Shown: piece by piece, positions 1 through 5,579 of the stretch
Layout: every line of letters starts with the position of its first letter
Position numbering within the stretch: the first letter of the stretch is position 1
Assembly (NCBI GenBank): GCA_017404125.1
Contig: JAFRCZ010000012.1
Span: 1 to 7,558, forward strand
Origin: Methanobrevibacter sp.
Lineage (GTDB): Archaea > Methanobacteriota > Methanobacteria > Methanobacteriales > Methanobacteriaceae
Direction of reading: 5' to 3'
DNA length: 7,558 nt
Program-made: the position numbers and the translations under genes
The notes under the pieces: generated by a model
Database searches by the model: none
What the model was told of the DNA's origin: nothing
Seen by the model: only the letters and a program-made list of their open reading frames with translations

Positions 1-64
1 AAAAGTCAGAGCACGCTTAGTTACCCTATGAGCCGTGCGCTCTAACCAGCTGAGCCACCCCGGC
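1..64 (-). tRNA. Elongator tRNA-Met (CAT), intron-containing, 3' part outside the window
   Basis: Read on the minus strand from 64, the sequence gives acceptor strand GCCGGGG, then TG, D-stem GCTC, loop AGCTGGTTA, stem GAGC, a G, anticodon strand CACGG and loop CTCATA with anticodon CAT at 30-28. The following bases (GGGTAACTAAGCG...) do not pair with CACGG. This fits the common archaeal intron between tRNA positions 37 and 38, starting near position 26 of the window. The 3' anticodon strand, T arm and acceptor 3' strand lie beyond position 1. A G1 start and GCCGGGG acceptor fit elongator Met rather than the initiator, which normally starts with A. An Ile2 tRNA read through a modified CAT is possible but less likely. 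At least 26 intron bases are visible. Confidence 0.85.
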
Positions 65-97
65 ATCAGACAGTATTAAAAGTTATGTTTTTTATGA

Positions 98-110
98 TTT
101 ATATATTTTT
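98..110 (-). promoter_or_regulatory. Candidate TATA box for tRNA-Met
   Basis: On the minus strand this reads AAAAATATATAAA, a good match to the archaeal TATA element. Its centre is about 40 bases upstream of the first tRNA base. Transcription starting about 25 bases downstream would leave a leader of roughly a dozen bases before the tRNA. The assignment rests on sequence and spacing only. Confidence 0.5.
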
Positions 111-164
111 GGTTTCTTCGCAAATCTTATATTTTAGAGAACACAATTAATATTTATCTCAAAG

Positions 165-177
165 TTTATTTATATAA
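165..177 (+). promoter_or_regulatory. Candidate TATA box for ahcY (distal)
   Basis: TTTATTTATATAA contains the best TATA consensus in the divergent region. A start about 25 bases downstream (near 198-200) would give ahcY a leader of roughly 100 bases carrying the palindrome at 218-240. A second candidate, TTTATATTT at 265-273, would give an almost leaderless mRNA. That fits poorly with the Shine-Dalgarno-like GTGAT at 289-293. The TATATA core is symmetric, so orientation is not fixed by sequence. Confidence 0.35.
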
Positions 178-217
178 AAGTAAATAAATTATTATGATAT
201 ACTATTTGAAAAAATAC

Positions 218-240
218 CATTTGAAAAATTATTTCAAATG
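218..240. repeat. Interrupted palindrome upstream of ahcY, possible operator
   Basis: Arms CATTTGAAA (218-226) and TTTCAAATG (232-240) are perfect inverted repeats around a 5-base spacer. A further copy of the half-site, ATTTGAAAAA at 204-213, lies exactly 15 bases before the matching bases of the left arm (219-228). The site lies between the two candidate TATA boxes of ahcY. It could be a regulator binding site overlapping promoter or leader, or a hairpin in the leader RNA. No regulator can be named from the sequence. Confidence 0.5.
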
Positions 241-288
241 ATTTTCGAATATGATTATTATTGATTTATATTTAATTAATTATTTCAT

Positions 289-293
289 GTGAT
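289..293 (+). promoter_or_regulatory. Shine-Dalgarno-like GTGAT deciding the ahcY start
   Basis: GTGAT can pair with the ATCAC of the archaeal 16S rRNA 3' end and ends four bases before the ATG at 298. The GTG at 289 is in frame with ahcY, so the longest open frame starts there. Reading it as the ribosome binding site rather than the start codon explains both observations. Confidence 0.55.
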
Positions 294-297
294 TATT

Positions 298-1548
298 ATG
301 AGTAATGTTAAAGACATGTCCCTTGCTGATGAAGGGATTAGAAAAATCAAATGGGTTCAAAAGCACATGCCGGTTCTTGAACACATTAAAAAACAATTTG
401 AAGAAGAAAAGCCTTTTGAAGGAATTACCATTGGATCATGCTTACACTTAGAACCTAAAACTGTTAATTTAGGTTTGACTTTACAAGCTGGTGGTGCTGA
501 AGTGGCTATGACCGGTTGCAATCCATTATCCACTCATGACGATGCTGCAGCTGGTGCAGCAGCTCTTGGATTGCATATCTACGGTTGGAGAGAACAGACC
601 GATGAAGAGTACTACGAAGCTATTGACAATGTCTTGTCCCACAAGCCGGATGTAATCATCGATGATGGTGCAGATATGATTATGTACCTTCATGAAAAAC
701 GTCCAGAACTTATTGAAAAGATTAAAGGTGCTTGTGAAGAGACCACTACTGGTGTTCACAGATTGGAAGCTATGCATGCTGACGGAGCTCTTAAATTCCC
801 CGTCATTGCTGTAAATGATGCTTACACCAAATATTTGTTTGATAACAGATATGGTACTGGCCAATCCTCATTGGATGCAATTATGGGAACCACCAATATG
901 TTGATTGCAGGTAAGAATGTGGTTGTCTGCGGTTACGGTTGGTGTGGTCGTGGAGTCGCTTCCCGTGCTGCAGGGCTTGGTGCTAATGTCATTGTAACTG
1001 AAGTGGATCCAATCAGAGCGCTTGAAGCAAGAATGGATGGTTACAGAGTTATGAAAATCAGAGAAGCTGTTAAAATAGCAGACCTTGTTGTAACTGTAAC
1101 CGGTAATATTGACATTATCCATGGAGATGACTTCAAATACATGAAAGACGGTTGTATGTTATCCAACTCAGGACATTTCAATGTTGAAATCAATAGGCCA
1201 GACCTTGAAGCACAATCTGTAAGTTGTGAAGAGGTAAGGGACAGTATTGAAATGTTCACCATGAAAGATGGCAGAAAAATCTACTTGCTTGCAGATGGAA
1301 GACTTGTAAACCTTGCAGCAGCAAGAGGTCAAGGACACCCTGCAGAAATTATGGATATGAGTTTTGCGGTTCAAGCTTTATCTGCTAAATACATCGTTGA
1401 AAATGACTTGTCCCTAAGTGTTGAAAAGGCTCCTGACAGCATTGACGATGAAGTGGCAAGATTAAAACTTAAAGCTATGGGAATCGAAATTGACGACTTA
1501 TCCGAGCGTCAAAAAGATTACTTGGCTGACTGGAGAGAAGGAACCTAA
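298..1548 (+). CDS. ahcY: Adenosylhomocysteinase (S-adenosyl- or S-inosylhomocysteine hydrolase)
   Basis: This cytoplasmic NAD-dependent enzyme splits S-adenosylhomocysteine, the product of SAM-dependent methylation, into homocysteine and a nucleoside. From the ATG at 298 it has 416 residues. Visible motifs are HLEPKT (50-55), the substrate-site segment TGCNPLSTHDDAAA (72-85), DDGAD (122-126), EETTTGVHRL (147-156), and K178 with D182-N183 in YTKYLFDN. The NAD-binding loop is GYGWCGRG (212-219) with E235 after the next strand, followed by GHF (292-294) and GHP (346-348). The C-terminus DYLADWREGT is the short archaeal/Thermotoga form, not the ...YRY tail of bacterial and eukaryotic enzymes. 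Family knowledge: the Methanocaldococcus homologue was reported to prefer S-inosylhomocysteine, so the substrate may differ here. It is transcribed divergently from tRNA-Met and followed by T tracts. Identity is secure; exact substrate is not. Confidence 0.95.
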   Translation: MSNVKDMSLADEGIRKIKWVQKHMPVLEHIKKQFEEEKPFEGITIGSCLHLEPKTVNLGLTLQAGGAEVAMTGCNPLSTHDDAAAGAAALGLHIYGWREQTDEEYYEAIDNVLSHKPDVIIDDGADMIMYLHEKRPELIEKIKGACEETTTGVHRLEAMHADGALKFPVIAVNDAYTKYLFDNRYGTGQSSLDAIMGTTNMLIAGKNVVVCGYGWCGRGVASRAAGLGANVIVTEVDPIRALEARMDGYRVMKIREAVKIADLVVTVTGNIDIIHGDDFKYMKDGCMLSNSGHFNVEINRPDLEAQSVSCEEVRDSIEMFTMKDGRKIYLLADGRLVNLAAARGQGHPAEIMDMSFAVQALSAKYIVENDLSLSVEKAPDSIDDEVARLKLKAMGIEIDDLSERQKDYLADWREGT

Positions 1549-1550
1549 TT

Positions 1551-1620
1551 CTCTCTTTTTTTAATTATTTAATTTTTTTTAAATCTTTATTTTACTTTAA
1601 ATTATTTTTTTAAAATTTTT
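1551..1620 (+). terminator. T-tract terminator after ahcY
   Basis: Starting three bases after the ahcY stop there are T runs at 1556-1562, 1573-1580, 1604-1611 and 1616-1620, with no clear hairpin. Oligo-T stretches on the coding strand are the typical archaeal termination signal. The rest of the gap up to 1676 is AT-rich and shows no convincing TATA box. Confidence 0.6.
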
Positions 1621-1676
1621 ATTTTAATTTATTTTAATCGGATTAAATTTTTGAATTTAACTATTGAACTGATATC

Positions 1677-2342
1677 ATGTCTTATTTTCGCTATATTGAT
1701 AATGGAGAAGGCCCTACTAAATTATTCATTGGAGGAGTTCATGGAGACGAAGGCAAGGATGTTTTGCCTTTGATTAAGCTTTTATCAAATGATGATTTTT
1801 CAAGTGGGCAGATTTATATCTATAATTTTGATAGGACTCCATATATTTCTACAATTCATAGGGAATTCTACCAGTCAGAGCAAGGCAAGAAGATATTGGA
1901 TTTAATAGATTACTATAAGCCTGATTTTTATACAGAGCTTCACTCTTACAACATTAAGCATTTTAAGAAGTTGACAAGTTTGGAAAGACTTGACAGTCAA
2001 GGAATTCCACCATTAATCGATTGTGGGCAATACGTTTTATGCAGTTCTGTTTCTCCCTTAATAAGACGAAAGCATTTCACTAAGGAAAATATTTGTCAGA
2101 CATTGGAGTTTCCTTCATTTCGAGGGGATGATTTAAAGCTTAGTGAAGAGGAATTATTTGAAAAATATGATTATAACTATGATTTGTCTGTTGAAGAATA
2201 CATGTCATTTTTAAGATTGATAACACTCAGTAGAAATAGGACTGACTTTGAAGAAAGAGTGTTAAAGGATTATAAAAAACAGGCAGATCTTGCATTAAAA
2301 TATGTAAAAATAATTTATGGATTGGATTTTCCACGTTATTAA
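1677..2342 (+). CDS. DUF2119 family protein, candidate M14-like metal-dependent hydrolase
   Basis: This 221-residue soluble protein, with no signal peptide or membrane segment, resembles the archaeal DUF2119 family, whose function I do not know to be established. The N-terminus runs LFIGGVHGDEG (17-26 region). A glycine-rich GGxHGxE with H22 and E25 is the form of the first zinc motif (HxxE) in M14 carboxypeptidases and aspartoacylase/succinylglutamate desuccinylase enzymes. TELHSY (86-91) could supply the third ligand, H89, and QTLEF (141-145) could supply a catalytic glutamate, E144. The usual DxNR motif is not obvious; N50-F-D-R53 and H61-R62-E63 lie in that region. Upstream of the ATG there is only a weak TGAT-like ribosome site. 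It converges on fen. Family call fairly sure; the hydrolase role is inference. Confidence 0.75.
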   Translation: MSYFRYIDNGEGPTKLFIGGVHGDEGKDVLPLIKLLSNDDFSSGQIYIYNFDRTPYISTIHREFYQSEQGKKILDLIDYYKPDFYTELHSYNIKHFKKLTSLERLDSQGIPPLIDCGQYVLCSSVSPLIRRKHFTKENICQTLEFPSFRGDDLKLSEEELFEKYDYNYDLSVEEYMSFLRLITLSRNRTDFEERVLKDYKKQADLALKYVKIIYGLDFPRY

Positions 2343-2361
2343 AAATAGAAAAAAAATAAAG
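2343..2361 (-). terminator. T-tract terminator after fen
   Basis: On the minus strand the bases after the fen stop codon (2371-2369) read through CCCGATC into TTTATTTTTTTTCTATTTTT. This T-rich tract fills the gap between the convergent fen and DUF2119 genes and fits archaeal oligo-T termination of fen. The other strand is A-rich here and does not look like a terminator for DUF2119. Confidence 0.55.
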
Positions 2362-2368
2362 ATCGGGA

Positions 2369-3355
2369 CTAGAACCAATCTTCTAAACTTTTTTGAGTTG
2401 AACTTAATTTTTTTAGCTTTTCTGTAACATTCAAGACTCTGCTTTCTGAAAATCCATGCTCTTCACACATGAATTCAACAAGCTTGTCTTTTTTTGCACT
2501 TTTGAACTTGATTTCATAATCAGTGTTCACTTCATGCTTTAGGAAAATGTCTCTAAGTTCATCTGGCTCTACAGAAACATCTGTGATTCCCTTTTGAACT
2601 AAAATATCCTCTAAAGTGTTATTTCTGATTAACTTAAGCCCAGTTTTAGCACCGATTCCATGGATTCCTTCATTGAAGTCGGTTCCTACCATCAATGCCA
2701 CATCAATCAGCTGTTCTCTTGTCAAATCGATGTCACTTAAAACCTTTTCAAGCTCTAAATATTCAAGGTTTGACAATCCTCCGCTTAATGTAAGGTTTCT
2801 GACAATACGTGGAGCACCGAACAACAGACAGTCATAATCCTGTGAAGCCACTGCCCAGGCATCTCCTTTTTCTACCATATAAGCTCCCTGTGCTTCACCT
2901 TCGCCTATAGCCTGAACATATGGAATTCCCATATAATCAAGCAATTTCTTAGAGGATTCGAGGATATATGGAGACATTCTGGAAGTTCTTATAGCGAATT
3001 TTCTAGCTTCTTCAATGTTTCCTGCAGCTTTAGCCTCTTCCCATTTTTCCATGGCCTCTTCCTTAATGGCTCTTCTTTGTTCAAGGGTTTTTGCCTTATG
3101 TTCGTGACTTTCCCCATCAAAGACATAAATAGGTTTTATTCCTTTGTCAACTATTGCTGAAGTTCTATAAAGAATTCCGCTTAAATGGGAGGTTACATTG
3201 CCGTTTTGATCCATAAGAGGACTTCCATCTCTTTGACGAATACCTGATAAGAACTGGTAAATTGTGTTGTATGCATCAATTGCTACAGTTCTGCCTTCCA
3301 AATCCTTTAGACTAATTTCCTCTGCAGAAACTATGTCTTTAAATTTTACTCCCAT
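2369..3355 (-). CDS. fen: Flap endonuclease 1 (FEN-1)
   Basis: This structure-specific nuclease removes 5' flaps during Okazaki fragment maturation and base-excision repair, working with PCNA. From the ATG at 3355 the protein has 328 residues and begins MGVKFKDIVS, as archaeal FEN-1 proteins do. The acidic metal-binding residues are all present: D27 and D80 in the N domain; E152 and E154 in GEGEAQ; D173 and D175 in SQDYD; D226 in VGTDFNEG of the I domain. The helix-hairpin-helix GIHGIGAKTGLK follows (230-241). The last eight residues, QKSLEDWF, form a PCNA-interacting (PIP) box. The frame is open to a GTG at 3364, but that GTG lies inside AGGTG, the ribosome site, so ATG is preferred. It lies downstream of the DUF98 gene with no clear terminator between, so shared transcription is possible. 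Confidence 0.97.
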   Translation of the reverse strand: MGVKFKDIVSAEEISLKDLEGRTVAIDAYNTIYQFLSGIRQRDGSPLMDQNGNVTSHLSGILYRTSAIVDKGIKPIYVFDGESHEHKAKTLEQRRAIKEEAMEKWEEAKAAGNIEEARKFAIRTSRMSPYILESSKKLLDYMGIPYVQAIGEGEAQGAYMVEKGDAWAVASQDYDCLLFGAPRIVRNLTLSGGLSNLEYLELEKVLSDIDLTREQLIDVALMVGTDFNEGIHGIGAKTGLKLIRNNTLEDILVQKGITDVSVEPDELRDIFLKHEVNTDYEIKFKSAKKDKLVEFMCEEHGFSESRVLNVTEKLKKLSSTQKSLEDWF

Positions 3356-3358
3356 ATC

Positions 3359-3366
3359 ATCCACCT
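3359..3366 (-). promoter_or_regulatory. Ribosome binding site AGGTGGAT deciding the fen start
   Basis: The minus strand reads AGGTGGAT, and AGGTG pairs with the 16S rRNA 3' end. It ends about six bases before the ATG at 3355. The in-frame GTG at 3364-3362 is part of this site. This makes ATG the likely start and agrees with the family's usual MGV N-terminus. Confidence 0.7.
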
Positions 3367-3408
3367 ATACTATTAATTTCCCTTATTTCACAATTTTTTT
3401 AAAGTTTA

Positions 3409-3975
3409 TTATATTTCAGTAAAGTAATCTATTGGGAAGAATTCCTTAATCCACATTAGGATTTCACCATTATGTATGATAGTGTAATCTCTTGTCAAGA
3501 AATCTTCTTCTGTATTGTAAAGCTCTTTTAGTTTGTCTGATGCCTTTTCTATTTGAATGACATTAATTTCCCTTCTGGATTCAACATTATAGTTTTTTAG
3601 GATTCTTCCAATAGGGGTGTCTGCCCTAATCAAGTCTTCCCTAATCTCCTTTGTCAATCTTTTTAGAGGAATGTATGAAATTGCATAGATTAAAGGCTTG
3701 TCATCTTTATGCATCACTATTTCTCTGTAATTTACTTCATCACCTACATCAACATTAACCAAAGGTGCACTTTCTTCAGTTGCCTCTTCAAAATGTTGCT
3801 CTAAGGTCTTTAAGTCAATCTTTCCATAAAGAACATCAAGGATTGCTGTAATTGAACCATCAGTTGTCATTAAGATTTTTTGAGTGTTTGAAAAATTCTT
3901 ATTGTATTTTTCTTCAACTGCATTGATTTTCTCAATCAATCTTACATTGATGTTATTGCCAGTAGTTTCTCCCAT
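3409..3975 (-). CDS. DUF98 family, chorismate pyruvate-lyase-like protein
   Basis: This soluble 188-residue protein matches the DUF98 / chorismate lyase-like family. Its early segment SNTQKILMTTDGSITAILDVL (29-49) is the family hallmark (QKILxTTDGSxTxxLxxL). It is followed by YREIVM (83-88), whose Arg84 may be the counterpart of the UbiC product-binding arginine. Next come PLIYAISYIPLKRL (94-107), PIGRIL (121-126) and a C-terminal WIKEFFP. Family knowledge: chorismate lyase releases pyruvate from chorismate to give 4-hydroxybenzoate, and the archaeal proteins have been linked to the aromatic precursor of methanopterin. The role in this organism is inferred. The start is supported by GGAGAT six bases upstream. 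It sits between hacA (93-base gap) and fen (53-base gap to the fen ATG). An HTH regulator with a UTRA-type fold (a related fold) is unlikely because no HTH is present. Confidence 0.8.
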   Translation of the reverse strand: MGETTGNNINVRLIEKINAVEEKYNKNFSNTQKILMTTDGSITAILDVLYGKIDLKTLEQHFEEATEESAPLVNVDVGDEVNYREIVMHKDDKPLIYAISYIPLKRLTKEIREDLIRADTPIGRILKNYNVESRREINVIQIEKASDKLKELYNTEEDFLTRDYTIIHNGEILMWIKEFFPIDYFTEI

Positions 3976-3981
3976 AATTTT

Positions 3982-3989
3982 ATCTCCTT
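3982..3989 (-). promoter_or_regulatory. Ribosome binding site of the DUF98 gene
   Basis: The minus strand reads AAGGAGAT and ends six bases before the ATG at 3975. This is the canonical Shine-Dalgarno form seen also ahead of hacA, and it fixes this start. Confidence 0.7.
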
Positions 3990-4046
3990 GTGAGTATAGG
4001 GTTAGTTTTCTAAAATGATTTAATTATTATGAATTACCTGTTTTCA

Positions 4047-4058
4047 ATTTTATATGAA
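4047..4058 (-). promoter_or_regulatory. Possible TATA box for DUF98 (and fen)
   Basis: The minus strand here reads TTCATATAAAAT, a fair TATA-like element just after the hacA stop. A start about 25 bases downstream would give a leader of roughly 50 bases. The gap between hacA and DUF98 has no oligo-T terminator on the minus strand. Transcription may therefore come from here, from read-through of hacA, or both. Confidence 0.3.
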
Positions 4059-4068
4059 ACTGAAATGA

Positions 4069-5322
4069 TTATACATTATCTGGATTTTCAATGAATCCTT
4101 TAATTGCAGATGCCGCTACTACTCCTGCATTAGCTAAATATACAGAAGAGTTTGGATCTCCCATTCTTCCTTTAAAGTTTCTGTTTGTAGAGGAAATGCT
4201 TGTTTCCCCTTCAGATAACACTCCTAAGTGTCCTCCTAAACATGGTCCGCAACCAGGGTTTGATACAATAGCTCCAGAATCTAAAAATGTTTTGATGTAT
4301 CCTAAATCCATTGCTTTCTGATAGATTTCCTTTGAAGCAGGGATAATGATAAGTCTTACATCATCATGAATCTCTTTTCCTCCAAGAACTGCTGCTGCCT
4401 GTGCAAGGTCGGATAATCTTCCATTTGTACATGATCCGATAAATCCTTGGTCAATGTGAGTTCCTGCCACTTGTGACAATGGCTTTACATTGTCCACATC
4501 ATTAGGGCAAGCTATTTGAGCTTCCATATCATCTACATTAAAGAGGAATTCCTTTTCATATACAGAGTCCTTATCGGATTTTAGAATGTTCAATTGGTCT
4601 TTTGCTTTACCTGTTCTCTCGCAAACGTATTTGATAGTTGCTTCATTAGGTTCCATTATTCCGTTTTTAGCACCCATTTCTATTGCCATGTTTGTCATGG
4701 TCATTCTGCTTTCAACATCGAGATTGTCAATTGTTTCACCGCAGAATTCTGCAGTCTTATATGTGGCTCCAGCTATTCCAATCTCTCCAATGATGTTTAA
4801 AATCAAATCCTTTGAAGTGATTCCCGGTTTTAATTGTCCTTCAACTTCAATCTTAAAGGATTCTGGAACCATAAACCATGTTTTTCCAGTGGCATAGACC
4901 ATGGCCAAATCTGTAGCTCCCATTCCAGTGGAAAATGCTCCGAATGCACCATAGGTGCATGTGTGTGAGTCTGCACCTACTATGATTTTTCCAGGTTCGA
5001 CATGTCCCTTTTCAGGAAGGACTTGGTGGCAGATTCCTTCTCCATGAATGTAATGATTTTTAATTCCTTGAGTTTTAATGAAGTTTCTAGCTACCTTTTG
5101 AAATTCTGCAGATCCTATTGTATTTGCAGGTACGTTATGGTCAAAGACAATGACTATCTTTTCATTGTCCCACACCTTATCGCTAATCTTTTCAAAGGTT
5201 TTTATTGCAGGAGGTGAGGTTCCATCATGTGACATGGCTAAATCGACATCCACTTCGATTATTTCGCCAGGGATTACTTCACGGCCTATTTTTTGAGATA
5301 ATATTTTTTCTGAAATATTCAA
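4069..5322 (-). CDS. hacA: Homoaconitase large subunit (HacA/AksD type; LeuC family)
   Basis: This is the large subunit of a two-subunit [4Fe-4S] hydro-lyase of the aconitase family. The predicted role is dehydration and rehydration of homocitrate and its longer homologues to homoisocitrate forms, in the 2-oxosuberate route to coenzyme B. The protein has 417 residues. Visible motifs are MSHDGTSPP (30-38), VFDHNVPAN (59-67), EGICHQVLPEKGH (95-107), GADSHTCTYGAFGAF (116-130), GSCTNGR (296-302) and GCGPCLG (357-363). The cluster ligands are C298, C358 and C361. The segments SDKVWDNEKIVIVFDHN and GCGPCLG resemble methanogen HacA more than the paralogous isopropylmalate dehydratase LeuC. The start is TTG at 5322, the next Met being residue 30 inside a conserved block, and AGGAGATT lies just upstream. 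No small subunit (HacB) is in the window. Paralogue assignment is probable, not certain. Confidence 0.85.
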   Translation of the reverse strand: MNISEKILSQKIGREVIPGEIIEVDVDLAMSHDGTSPPAIKTFEKISDKVWDNEKIVIVFDHNVPANTIGSAEFQKVARNFIKTQGIKNHYIHGEGICHQVLPEKGHVEPGKIIVGADSHTCTYGAFGAFSTGMGATDLAMVYATGKTWFMVPESFKIEVEGQLKPGITSKDLILNIIGEIGIAGATYKTAEFCGETIDNLDVESRMTMTNMAIEMGAKNGIMEPNEATIKYVCERTGKAKDQLNILKSDKDSVYEKEFLFNVDDMEAQIACPNDVDNVKPLSQVAGTHIDQGFIGSCTNGRLSDLAQAAAVLGGKEIHDDVRLIIIPASKEIYQKAMDLGYIKTFLDSGAIVSNPGCGPCLGGHLGVLSEGETSISSTNRNFKGRMGDPNSSVYLANAGVVAASAIKGFIENPDNV

Positions 5323-5326
5323 ATTT

Positions 5327-5334
5327 AATCTCCT
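5327..5334 (-). promoter_or_regulatory. Ribosome binding site supporting the TTG start of hacA
   Basis: The minus strand reads AGGAGATT, ending four bases before the TTG at 5322-5320. It is a strong Shine-Dalgarno sequence, and no ATG or GTG is suitably spaced, so hacA appears to start at TTG. Confidence 0.75.
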
Positions 5335-5386
5335 AAAAATTTAATCAATTCTTAAATCAATATCTTAATTTTGATTTTGTATCTAT

Positions 5387-5430
5387 TTTTATAATTTAAT
5401 CTATTAGATTTATAAATTTATTTATAAAAA
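5387..5430 (-). promoter_or_regulatory. Candidate promoter region of hacA
   Basis: On the minus strand this stretch holds several TATA-like elements: TTTTTATAAATAAATTTATAAAT across 5408-5430 and AATTATAAAAA near 5387-5397. A start about 25 bases downstream of any of them would leave a leader of about 40-80 bases before the hacA TTG. The region is so AT-rich that the exact element cannot be chosen. Confidence 0.35.
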
Positions 5431-5468
5431 TTTCAATTTATGAATTTTAAAAAAAGTTTAATAGAGAT

Positions 5469-5507
5469 AAAATAGTTTAGTTAAGATAGTTTTAGGCAAA
5501 ATAGTTT
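5469..5507. repeat. Three phased 10-base direct repeats upstream of hacA
   Basis: Plus-strand copies AAAATAGTTT (5469-5478), AAGATAGTTT (5483-5492) and AAAATAGTTT (5498-5507) start 14 and 15 bases apart. The outer copies are also followed by similar bases (AGTTAAGATA and AAGTTAGGATA). They lie between the aksA terminator and the hacA promoter region. Spacing near one and a half helical turns could suit a multimeric DNA-binding protein upstream of the hacA TATA element. No binding protein is identifiable, and low complexity could produce part of this pattern by chance. Confidence 0.45.
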
Positions 5508-5530
5508 AAGTTAGGATATTAAAGGATAAT

Positions 5531-5579
5531 TAAAAAAAAATAAAAAAAAGAATTAATGTTGATTATTATAAATCAACAT
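5531..5579 (-). terminator. Hairpin plus oligo-T terminator overlapping the aksA stop codon
   Basis: Arms ATGTTGATT (5556-5564) and AATCAACAT (5571-5579) form a perfect 9-bp stem with a 6-base loop that contains the aksA stop codon (5568-5566). On the minus strand the stem is followed by TTAATTC and then runs of nine and eight T (5531-5549). The arrangement looks like an intrinsic terminator and should separate aksA from hacA transcription. Archaeal termination needs mainly the T tract, so the hairpin may instead stabilise the mRNA 3' end. Confidence 0.7.

Noticed and set aside
121..297. SAH or SAM riboswitch ahead of ahcY
   Set aside because: The leader is almost entirely A/T, with a single simple palindrome and none of the conserved GC-rich junction elements of known SAH or SAM riboswitches. 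These are in any case bacterial elements.
526..864. Minus-strand open frame opposite ahcY
   Set aside because: It is antisense to conserved ahcY motifs and resembles no family. The smaller minus-strand frames at 868-1374 are also shadows of ahcY.
4586..4897. Plus-strand open frame of about 100 codons opposite hacA
   Set aside because: It lies wholly antisense to a strongly conserved enzyme gene, has no ribosome site, and its composition mirrors the hacA codons. The same applies to the plus-strand frames at 2616-2837, 4091-4321, 5002-5217, 5591-5773 and 5761-5958.
4069..5322. Isopropylmalate dehydratase large subunit (LeuC)
   Set aside because: It is the same family and LeuC cannot be excluded. 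The segments SHDGTSPP, SDKVWDNEKIVIVFDHN and GCGPCLG, and the neighbouring aksA, fit the homoaconitase paralogue better.
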